A stretch of DNA of 64,000 bases. Source: Nevskia ramosa DSM 11499 (lineage in GTDB: Bacteria > Pseudomonadota > Gammaproteobacteria > Nevskiales > Nevskiaceae). Of the stretch, positions 53,856-64,000 are shown piece after piece. How positions within the stretch are numbered: the first letter of the stretch is position 1; each line of letters opens with the position of its first letter. Location: positions 62,001 through 126,000 of the forward strand of contig NZ_ATVI01000005.1 in assembly GCF_000420645.1 (NCBI RefSeq), read 5' to 3'. Under the pieces are notes generated by a model, which had not been told where the DNA came from, made no database searches, and was given only the letters and a program-made list of their open reading frames with translations. A program made the translations under genes and the position numbers.

Positions 53856-54662
53856 TCAGCGGCCAGCCCGGACGCCATCCTTGATCAGGTGCTCATTCTC
53901 CGACCCCCGAGACCGCATCCCCCAACGCCACAAGGCATCGGCCGGAATCGGCAGCACCAGAAACCAGTGCTCGAGCACGGCCAGCGACAACAGCGTCGCC
54001 AGAAAGCCGAGGGACACGGCTTCGTAGCTGCCTTCCGGAGCGATCAGCGCCAGTCTCCACAGCAAGGTGGCAACTGTGGTGGCCGCGATCACCGAGAACG
54101 GGAACAGCAGGTTCATCGGCTTGCGCATGAAGTAGGTCTGCAGATAGCGGAGGTGCTCGGGCAGGAAGGCTTCGCTCAAGTTGCGCACGCCGAGGAACAC
54201 GTTGAGCTTGGCGCTGCTGCGCAGCATCCACAGGATCATGTATGTCCAGAAGCCGGTGCCGTTTTCGGCATTCAGGGTCAGTGCGCCCACAGCTGCCGCG
54301 CCTGTTGCCAAGGCCAGTTCGTGATGCAGCACGGCCTCGAAGGCGTAGCGCGCCCGCCGCCAGCCACGTGCACCGAGCGGGCAGGGCGTGCGGCGCGAGC
54401 CGGTGATGTAGCCCATCAGGAAGCTCATTTCCAGCCAGCCCCAGACCATCAGGCTGCTGCTGAAGGCAATGACCGCACCGCTGACGCTGGTATCGGCGGC
54501 ACTGTGGTCGAGGCCGTAAAGCGCTGCGATCAGCACCAGCGTCGCGGCGGCGAAGCTGTACTTGTAGGTCGACCGCGGCAGGCCATCCAGATACAGGATC
54601 GCGCCGGTGGAGAACCACCAGACGAACAGCGTGTAGAGAATGGTGAAGCTGAGAGCCGTCAT
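53856..54662 (-). CDS. puhE: Photosynthetic complex assembly protein PuhE
   Basis: The ATG at 54662 gives 268 residues with about seven hydrophobic segments, starting SFTILYTLFVWWFSTGAILYLDGLPR. FEAVLHHELAL and FLGVRNLSEAFLPEHLRYLQTYF are the most distinctive parts. This matches the DUF3623 family found beside puhABC/acsF, called putative photosynthetic complex assembly protein 2. It is an integral membrane protein needed for normal reaction-centre assembly in Rhodobacter. It is the last recognised photosynthesis gene of the run, 69 bases after acsF, with a short C/T-rich inverted sequence between them. Confidence 0.85.
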   Translation of the reverse strand: MTALSFTILYTLFVWWFSTGAILYLDGLPRSTYKYSFAAATLVLIAALYGLDHSAADTSVSGAVIAFSSSLMVWGWLEMSFLMGYITGSRRTPCPLGARGWRRARYAFEAVLHHELALATGAAAVGALTLNAENGTGFWTYMILWMLRSSAKLNVFLGVRNLSEAFLPEHLRYLQTYFMRKPMNLLFPFSVIAATTVATLLWRLALIAPEGSYEAVSLGFLATLLSLAVLEHWFLVLPIPADALWRWGMRSRGSENEHLIKDGVRAGR

Positions 54663-54731
54663 TTCGAGATTTCGATCTTCATGGCGGGAACCCCTCTCCC
54701 CGGCCCTCTCCCGCAAGGGGAAAGAAGCGGA

Positions 54732-55799
54732 TTACCAGGTTGGGGAGAGACGCACGTTCTTCGGCAGTTCGTGCGAGATCACCGGGATCAGGTATAGGCG
54801 CAGGAATGTCGCCGCTGCGCTGGCGCCGTAGCCGATACGCTTGATCGCGTTCAGCACGCCACCTTCGGCACGTGCCTTGTCGTTCGCCATCGAAATCGCC
54901 AGCAGCTTTTCCAGGCAGTTGCGGAACGCCGGGTTATCGACATCGACCGTGAACGGGAATACCTGTTTGGAGATTTCCGAAGTGATGCGGAACACCGTGT
55001 AGTCGTACTCGCGCGGATCGATCTGCAGCGCGTCGTGCATTTCCGGGCGCGACTGGTCGCGCACGAACATCGTCGCGTAGACGGCGAGCACGAAGAAGCG
55101 GATCCACAGCTTGTTGTGGCCTTCGAGCAGCTTCGGATTGGCGCGCATCAGCAGCGCGAAGCTTTCGCCGTGGCGGAATTCGTCATTGCACCATTGATCG
55201 AACCAGCCAAAGATCGGATGGAATTTCAGTTCCGGATGTTTCTCGATCTGCCGGAAGATGGTGATGTAGCGGGCGTAGCCGATCTTCTCGGACAGGTAGG
55301 TCGCGTAGAAGATGAACTTGGGTCGGAAGTAGGTGTACTTCTTCGCGCGGGTCAGAAAGCCGAGGTCGACGGCGATGCCGAAATCCTTCAGCCACTGATT
55401 GATGAAGCCGGCGTGGCGCGCTTCATCGCGCGCCATGTAGCCGAACAGTTCCTTCATGTCCTCGTTGCCGACTTTCTTCTTGATCTCGTTGTACAGCACG
55501 CAGCCGGAGTATTCGGAGGTGATCGAGCTGACCATGAAATCGACGAACTCCTTGTACAGCCCTTCGGGCAGATCGGAGTAGTCGGCCATCAGGTTCGGCG
55601 GACGCTGGAAGTGGACCTTGTTGTTGTCGGCCTTGTACTCATCCATCAGCGACTGCCACTGGGCGCGGATCGGCTCGACATCGATGCGATCCATCGCCGC
55701 CATGTCGGTGGTGTAGAAGCGCGGCGTCAGCAGCGTGTCTTCCTGCGCGCGGCGGGTGGTCTCGTTCGGCAGGCGTGCTTCCATCGTGGCGGTGCTCAT
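54732..55799 (-). CDS. acsF: Aerobic Mg-protoporphyrin IX monomethyl ester (oxidative) cyclase
   Basis: This 355-residue diiron protein has two iron-binding helix pairs: [12 protein letters not shown] with [12 protein letters not shown], and [30 protein letters not shown] near residue 300 is also typical of AcsF. It forms the isocyclic ring of bacteriochlorophyll using molecular oxygen, so pigment synthesis here can run aerobically. The start overlaps the puhC stop (ATGA). No radical-SAM BchE gene is seen in the window. Confidence 0.95.
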   Translation of the reverse strand: MSTATMEARLPNETTRRAQEDTLLTPRFYTTDMAAMDRIDVEPIRAQWQSLMDEYKADNNKVHFQRPPNLMADYSDLPEGLYKEFVDFMVSSITSEYSGCVLYNEIKKKVGNEDMKELFGYMARDEARHAGFINQWLKDFGIAVDLGFLTRAKKYTYFRPKFIFYATYLSEKIGYARYITIFRQIEKHPELKFHPIFGWFDQWCNDEFRHGESFALLMRANPKLLEGHNKLWIRFFVLAVYATMFVRDQSRPEMHDALQIDPREYDYTVFRITSEISKQVFPFTVDVDNPAFRNCLEKLLAISMANDKARAEGGVLNAIKRIGYGASAAATFLRLYLIPVISHELPKNVRLSPTW

Positions 55800-56284
55800 G
55801 GGGTGCTCCGCGAAGCATCGGTATTGGCTGCAAGCCGGTGCGGGCTTGGCGTCAGCAGATGCGCGAACACCTCGGCATTGGTGTGGCCGAAGGCACCGAG
55901 ATCGACCAGGCGATGCGTGGCGGCATCGCTGATCAGCAGATGACCATCGGCGCGGCCGATCAAGGTGAACGGAATCTCGGCACCGATGCTTTCGCGTTTG
56001 CGTTCGCGCACCAGGCCGCGCAGCGTGCCGCGCAGGAAGCCGTTGCTGGCGGGCGGCACGATTTCAATCTGCGATTGGTTCGTCGCATCGATGACCGCAA
56101 TGCTGCCGTCGCTGCGATCCTCGAAGCGCAGCTCGCGCGAGGCGACGGTCGGCGACTCGCCGATCAGCGAAGGCGTGGCGCCGCTGAGCCGGCTCGCGGC
56201 CGACAGCACCATGGTCAGGCCCATCAGGCCGCCGATGGCCCAGAGCATCAAGCGCGGAAAGCCGGAAGACGGAGCATTGTTCAT
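55796..56284 (-). CDS. puhC: Photosynthetic complex assembly protein PuhC
   Basis: The ATG at 56284 gives 162 residues. An N-terminal membrane anchor ([22 protein letters not shown]) is followed by a periplasmic domain with [19 protein letters not shown] and [16 protein letters not shown], a PuhC hallmark. It supports assembly of the reaction centre-LH1 core complex. It lies between puhB (25 bases) and acsF (ATGA overlap). Upstream in-frame codons to 56533 read through puhB and have no conserved sequence. Confidence 0.88.
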   Translation of the reverse strand: MNNAPSSGFPRLMLWAIGGLMGLTMVLSAASRLSGATPSLIGESPTVASRELRFEDRSDGSIAVIDATNQSQIEIVPPASNGFLRGTLRGLVRERKRESIGAEIPFTLIGRADGHLLISDAATHRLVDLGAFGHTNAEVFAHLLTPSPHRLAANTDASRSTP

Positions 56285-56309
56285 CGTGGATAGGTCCTGA
56301 TCAGTACGT

Positions 56310-56990
56310 TTAATGGCCTGCGGCGGGCAACATCGAACCATTCGGCATCGTTTGCGGAGCCTTGCCGGCACTGATCGGCAGCGCGCTGCCACCGGTGGCG
56401 CTGGCCAATGCCGAAGCCAGCAGTTCGGCGACTCTCTGAGGCTCTTCGATCGAGCGTAGCATCGGCTGCGTGCGGCGTAGCTGCCAGGGCCGGGCATGCG
56501 GCCACAGGTGCAGATAGGCAATGCTGCTGCCATCGTGGAACAACAGCGGAATGTCGCCCGTGCCTTCGGCGTGCAGCCGCAAACCGGCCGATTCGATGAC
56601 CGCGAACGGGAAGTTGAAGCTGATCTCCAGCACTGCGCCGACCCGCATCACCACGCGACGATTGGTGATCGTGTACCAGCTGGCGCGGGCGCTGAGCCAG
56701 GCGACGAACGCGATAAGGCCGAGGCCGGTGATCGCCAGCGGTGCCAGCCAGAGCATTGCGATCAGCACGTCGGCGATGCCGGCGCCACTACTGGCCACGG
56801 CAACGCCGCGCGAGCCGATCAGGATCGCGAAATACAGTGCGATCGTGCGGCCGTGGAAGGCGCGCCGGAACAGCGAGGTCCAGCGCGGGCCGCCCTGCCA
56901 GAGCACTCTTTCGCCTTCCGGCAGCTTGCCCGGCAGCTCGCGCACGCCGGTGAAGTTGAAATCATCATGCTTGGCATCGTGGTCGCTCAC
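56310..56990 (-). CDS. puhB: Photosynthetic complex assembly protein PuhB
   Basis: This 226-residue protein starts with an acidic/His segment and REPLPEGE-like ELPGKLPEGERVLWQGGPRW, then two or three membrane segments and a PH-like domain (ASWYTITNRRVVMRVGAVLEISFNFPF in part). It helps assemble the reaction centre. It overlaps puhA by ATGA. The C-terminal 30 residues are low-complexity (Ala, Ser, Gly, Pro). Confidence 0.88.
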   Translation of the reverse strand: MSDHDAKHDDFNFTGVRELPGKLPEGERVLWQGGPRWTSLFRRAFHGRTIALYFAILIGSRGVAVASSGAGIADVLIAMLWLAPLAITGLGLIAFVAWLSARASWYTITNRRVVMRVGAVLEISFNFPFAVIESAGLRLHAEGTGDIPLLFHDGSSIAYLHLWPHARPWQLRRTQPMLRSIEEPQRVAELLASALASATGGSALPISAGKAPQTMPNGSMLPAAGH

Positions 56991-57760
56991 AGCAGCGGCC
57001 CCAGGCGATCCGGCGTGGCGTACAAGGTGCCGGCGCCGTAGTAGGCGGAGATGACGTCTTCTTCGAGCAGGGTGATCTGCTGCGCCTGCTTGGTGCGCGG
57101 CACTTCAGCGAAGTGCTGGCCGAGGATCGAGGCGACCTTGATCGCGCCGCTGCCTTGCACGCGCGCGAAGTTGGCGGGCAGCAATACATGGGCGCCGCCG
57201 GCAACCTCGATCTCGTAATAGCGGAACAGCCGCTCGGAGCGATCGACCCAGATGTCGACGCAGGTGCCGCCGGCCTTGCCATCGGCGCCGAACACGGTCT
57301 TGCCGCGCGGGTCCGGATCGCCCTTGGCAACGCCGTAAGCTGCGTCGGCACTCAGCGGCACGATCTTCGGCGTGCCGTCGATCTGCAGGTCCGGATGATC
57401 GTCGCGACTGGCCCAGGCACCGGGGCCGACGCCGGCCAGCAGCGGGTTGCCGATCGGCACCAGCGGCGAGTCCGGATTGCGGTCCAGACGCCGTGCCTTG
57501 AGCACTTCCGCCGGGCCGGCTTTCCATTCGGCCGGCACCGTCTTGGTCCCGCCGTGCGGCAGCAGATAGGTCTTCGGCTGCGGTCGCCCGCCCAGGCCTT
57601 CCTGCAGCTTGTTCGGCGAACGATCGGCTGTTTCCAGCGGATAGCCTTCGCGCTGGTTCTCGCGATGCAGATAGATGATCAGGGCAGCAAAGAAGCCCCA
57701 GAACAAGTAGAGAACAACCTGGGCGATGTCGAGGCTCGCCGTGATGGCACCGTGGTTCAT
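56987..57760 (-). CDS. puhA: Photosynthetic reaction centre H subunit
   Basis: This 257-residue protein has one N-terminal membrane helix (DIAQVVLYLFWGFFAALIIYLHRENQREGYPLE, residues about 12-44). The cytoplasmic PRC-type domain follows, with KTYLLPHGG, NPLLAGVGPGAWASR, and FRYYEIEVAGG. Conserved acidic residues in the EVAGG region help proton delivery to QB. It caps the L and M subunits of a type II reaction centre, so the genome should also contain pufLM outside this window. It overlaps lhaA upstream and puhB downstream by ATGA. Confidence 0.95.
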   Translation of the reverse strand: MNHGAITASLDIAQVVLYLFWGFFAALIIYLHRENQREGYPLETADRSPNKLQEGLGGRPQPKTYLLPHGGTKTVPAEWKAGPAEVLKARRLDRNPDSPLVPIGNPLLAGVGPGAWASRDDHPDLQIDGTPKIVPLSADAAYGVAKGDPDPRGKTVFGADGKAGGTCVDIWVDRSERLFRYYEIEVAGGAHVLLPANFARVQGSGAIKVASILGQHFAEVPRTKQAQQITLLEEDVISAYYGAGTLYATPDRLGPLL

Positions 57761-59235
57761 TGTGCTACCTCCTCCCGTAAATTCATGGACTGCAGGTTGG
57801 GCCAGGCGACGTCCTTGGCGTTATCGCCGGAGTCGTCGTGCTGATCGAATGCGTTGCGTACTAAAGGACCGATCGCGACCAGGGTGGCGAACAGCAGGCC
57901 CAGTTCCAGGTGATAGACCACCGTGTAGCCGGTGGCCGGGCCGACCAGCGCGCTACCGAGCGCACCTGATGCTGCGAGGCTGGCGATACCATCCCGCAGC
58001 AAGCCGCTGATGGCGATCGCGCCACCCGCTGCCGTCGCCTGTACCGCGCCCCAGACACCGAGTGCCAAGCCGATCTGTGCCTTTGGCGCCATGCTCATCG
58101 CGGCGGTCAGAGTGCAGTGGCCGAACAGGCCGCTGCCGACGCCGATCATCGCCACGCTCAAGGCGAACAGCCCGGCCGATTGCATTGGCGCGCACAGGAT
58201 CACGCCGGAAAATGCGGCGATGCCGACCACGGCGCCGTAAGCCGCCATTCGGTAGGGATCGACGCCGCGTACCAGCGCGCGGGCGGCGATGACGAAGCCG
58301 GCAAGGCCGCCGAATGCCAGTGCGGCAGTCAAGGCGGTGGTCGAGGCAACAGGCAGCTTGAGCACTTCGCCGCCGAAGGGTTCCAGCAGGATGTCCTGCA
58401 TCGAGAACGCCACGGTGCCGAGACCGAGCGCGACCAGGCGCCGCTTGGCATGGCCGCGATGGCTGAAGGTTTCCCAGGATTCGCGGAAGGACGGCGTTGG
58501 CAGTTCATGCGCAGTACGCAACGGGTCTCGCGCTTCCTGCTTCCAGAGTGCCGCGATGTTCAGCGCCATGGTGACGATCGCCGAGCCCTGGATCACCTGG
58601 ATCAACCTCAGCTGGCTGAAGTCGCGCAGCAGCAGGCCGTAGATCACCGCGCTCACGGCCATGCCGACCAGCAGCATCGAGCACATCAGCGCCACGACTC
58701 GCGGCTGCGATTCCACCGGCGCGAGATCGGTGGCGAGGGCCAGGCCGACGGTCTGCGTCGTATGCAGGCCGGCGCCGACCAGCAGGAAGGCGAGCGCAGC
58801 ACCCACTTGGCCCACGATCGGCGGCTGCAGCGAATCGCCGGACAGCAGGATCAGCGCGAACGGCATGATCGCCAGGCCGCCAAACTGCAGCATCGAGCCG
58901 AACCAGATGTACGGTACTCGCCGCCAGCCGAGAAAGGACTTGTGGGTATCGGACTTGAAGCCGACCAGTGCCCGGAACGGCGCGAACACCAGTGGTGCCG
59001 ACACCATCGCGCCGACCAGCCAGGCCGGCACGTGCAGCTCGACAATCATCACCCGGTTCAAGGTGCCGATCAGCAGCGCCAGCGCCATGCCCACCGAAAC
59101 CTGGAACAGCGACAGCCGCAGCAGCCGCTTCAGCGGCAGTTCGGCGGTGGCGGCATCGGCGAACGGCAGGAAGCGGGTCGATACCCGGGTCCAGGTCGAT
59201 GCGAAGGTCAGATTGGCTGGCACGGGCTTTTTCAT
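57757..59235 (-). CDS. lhaA: Light-harvesting 1 assembly protein LhaA (PucC family)
   Basis: The ATG at 59235 gives 492 residues with about twelve membrane segments of the MFS-like PucC family. Typical parts are LFQVSVGMALALLIGTLNRVMIVEL, PLVFAPFRALVGFKSDTHKSFLGWRRVPYIWFG (in part), SMQDILLEPFGG and GLFGHCTLTAAM. Family members assist assembly of light-harvesting complex 1. The frame continues upstream through bchM in another frame, which is not a fusion: bchM has its own ATG and stop, overlapping this start by ATGA. Confidence 0.92.
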   Translation of the reverse strand: MKKPVPANLTFASTWTRVSTRFLPFADAATAELPLKRLLRLSLFQVSVGMALALLIGTLNRVMIVELHVPAWLVGAMVSAPLVFAPFRALVGFKSDTHKSFLGWRRVPYIWFGSMLQFGGLAIMPFALILLSGDSLQPPIVGQVGAALAFLLVGAGLHTTQTVGLALATDLAPVESQPRVVALMCSMLLVGMAVSAVIYGLLLRDFSQLRLIQVIQGSAIVTMALNIAALWKQEARDPLRTAHELPTPSFRESWETFSHRGHAKRRLVALGLGTVAFSMQDILLEPFGGEVLKLPVASTTALTAALAFGGLAGFVIAARALVRGVDPYRMAAYGAVVGIAAFSGVILCAPMQSAGLFALSVAMIGVGSGLFGHCTLTAAMSMAPKAQIGLALGVWGAVQATAAGGAIAISGLLRDGIASLAASGALGSALVGPATGYTVVYHLELGLLFATLVAIGPLVRNAFDQHDDSGDNAKDVAWPNLQSMNLREEVAQ

Positions 59236-59929
59236 GCGCGTTTCAGTTCGAAGGCCTGGGACTTGTAGAAGCCGCTGGTGACCAGCTGCGTCCGGGTGTT
59301 GGTCCAGTCGCCCGCTTCGAAACGATCCTCCAGCAGATCGCACAGCGTCGTTGCCGTCACCGGCACGATCGCGGGTGCCCGGTCGCCACGCGGAAACAGC
59401 AGGCCGACGTTGTGCATCACGGTCAGCAGGGGCGTCTTCGGCGCGAAGGTGATGACGATGCTCTGCCGCGTCCGCGCCATCAGCTTGGCAACCGTATCGG
59501 CGATATCGGCTGGCTGGTAATGAATCAGCGAATCCATTGCGACGACGTGATCGAAGCTGCCCAGCTCGGGATTCAGCATGTCGCCAACATGGAATTCGAT
59601 CGAGCCTTTCAGATCGCTCGGTGCCCGTTCGCGCGCGACATTGACCAGGTTGCCGGCGATGTCGATGGCGATGACATCGGCACCGCGCCGGGCGGCTTCG
59701 ATCGCCAGTGCGCCGGTGCCGCAACCGGCATCGAGGATGCGGCGGCCACTGAGATCCTCCGGCAGCCAGCTCAGCAAGGTGGCGCGCATTTCATCGCGAC
59801 CGGCACGCACGGTTTCGCGGATGCGGCTGACCTTGGCGGTCGACGTCAGACGCGCCCAGGTTTCCGCCGCGGTGCGATCGAAATAGGTTTCGAGCTGGCT
59901 GCGCCGCGCTGCGTAGGAGGCGCTGCCCA

Positions 59930-59930
<1 letters not shown>
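59232..59930 (-). CDS. bchM: Mg-protoporphyrin IX O-methyltransferase
   Basis: The ATG at 59930 gives 232 residues. An N-terminal segment ASYAARRSQLETYFDRTAAETWARLTS is typical of BchM. The SAM-binding motif is ILDAGCGTGALAIEAARRGADVIAIDIA (about 66-93, in part). FAPKTPLL and LFPRGDRAPAIVP follow. It methylates the C13 propionate of Mg-protoporphyrin IX, giving the AcsF substrate. It overlaps the bchL stop (TGATG) and the lhaA start (ATGA). Confidence 0.94.

Positions 59931-64000
<4,070 letters not shown>

Noticed and set aside
57757-59724. Apparent fusion of bchM and lhaA in one open frame
   Set aside because: The upstream part is an out-of-frame reading of bchM. Each gene has its own ATG and stop with an ATGA overlap.

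Overview
The window looks like chromosome from a GC-rich proteobacterium that is both an aerobic anoxygenic phototroph and a hydrocarbon/lipid degrader. The right end (53.9-64 kb) carries a bacteriochlorophyll/reaction-centre gene run, bchH-bchL-bchM-lhaA-puhA-puhB-puhC-acsF-puhE, including the oxygen-dependent cyclase AcsF. This order is known from purple bacteria and from aerobic phototrophic gammaproteobacteria. The catabolic content (AlkB/XylM-type hydroxylases, many acyl-CoA enzymes, wax ester/TAG synthesis) would suit a Nevskiales-like gammaproteobacterium, but that placement is inference. No rRNA, tRNA, CRISPR array, insertion sequence or prophage was recognised.

Layout. (A) 0.4-6.8 kb: a seven-gene minus-strand operon. 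It starts with a BadI-like ring-opening hydrolase and runs through a shortened FadJ-like protein, two hot-dog hydratase subunits, a CoA-transferase-like protein, an MFE2-type 3-hydroxyacyl-CoA dehydrogenase and a thiolase. A BadH-like dehydrogenase lies at 9.1-9.8 kb. Together they look like an alicyclic ring-opening plus beta-oxidation route. (B) 10.1-18.4 kb: a plus-strand, tightly overlapping glycerolipid operon (hydrolase, PlsB-like, HAD-PlsC fusion, GpsA, WS/DGAT, monoacylglycerol-lipase-like, crotonase), resembling the mycobacterial plsB2-plsC-WS/DGAT block. (C) 18.5-28.0 kb: an aromatic-ring degradation cluster. It has a BphB-like dehydrogenase, a V4R-type sigma-54 activator, a sigma-54 promoter, a BphC-like extradiol dioxygenase, a CarAa-like one-component Rieske oxygenase, a BphA1A2A3-like dioxygenase, a BphD-like hydrolase, a CinA-family protein and a GST. 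(D) 28.1-36.6 kb: a molybdopterin oxidoreductase, two unusual SDRs, a CrtI-like flavoprotein and three regulators (one GntR, two TetR). (E) 36.7-50.9 kb: an AlkB-like hydroxylase, three acyl-CoA dehydrogenases, a MaoC hydratase, crotonases, an acyl-CoA ligase, a fused IcmF-type acyl-CoA mutase, a lipoprotein and a phosphatase. (F) 51.0-53.3 kb: a second AlkB/XylM-type hydroxylase with a XylA-like reductase. (G) 53.9-64 kb: the photosynthesis genes.

The main new observation is a palindrome of consensus GTATGG-N2-CCATAC, found at five places (6894, 9933, 31397, 39642, 41433). Each lies in a promoter region of an acyl-CoA/alicyclic catabolism gene and overlaps -10-like sequences. It suggests one repressor controlling the BadI-like operon, the BadH-like gene, a DECR-like SDR, a MaoC/acyl-CoA dehydrogenase pair and another acyl-CoA dehydrogenase. 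Other points worth checking are an IcmF-type mutase with a mixed Tyr/Gln specificity pair, a FadJ-like protein without its NAD-binding domain, a CoA-transferase homologue without its catalytic Glu, and an aromatic operon that pairs two different Rieske oxygenases but encodes no reductase.

Most genes are close-packed with ATGA or TGATG stop/start overlaps, so operon assignments are fairly secure. Substrate assignments are not: they rest on family resemblance remembered from known sequences, not on database searches.
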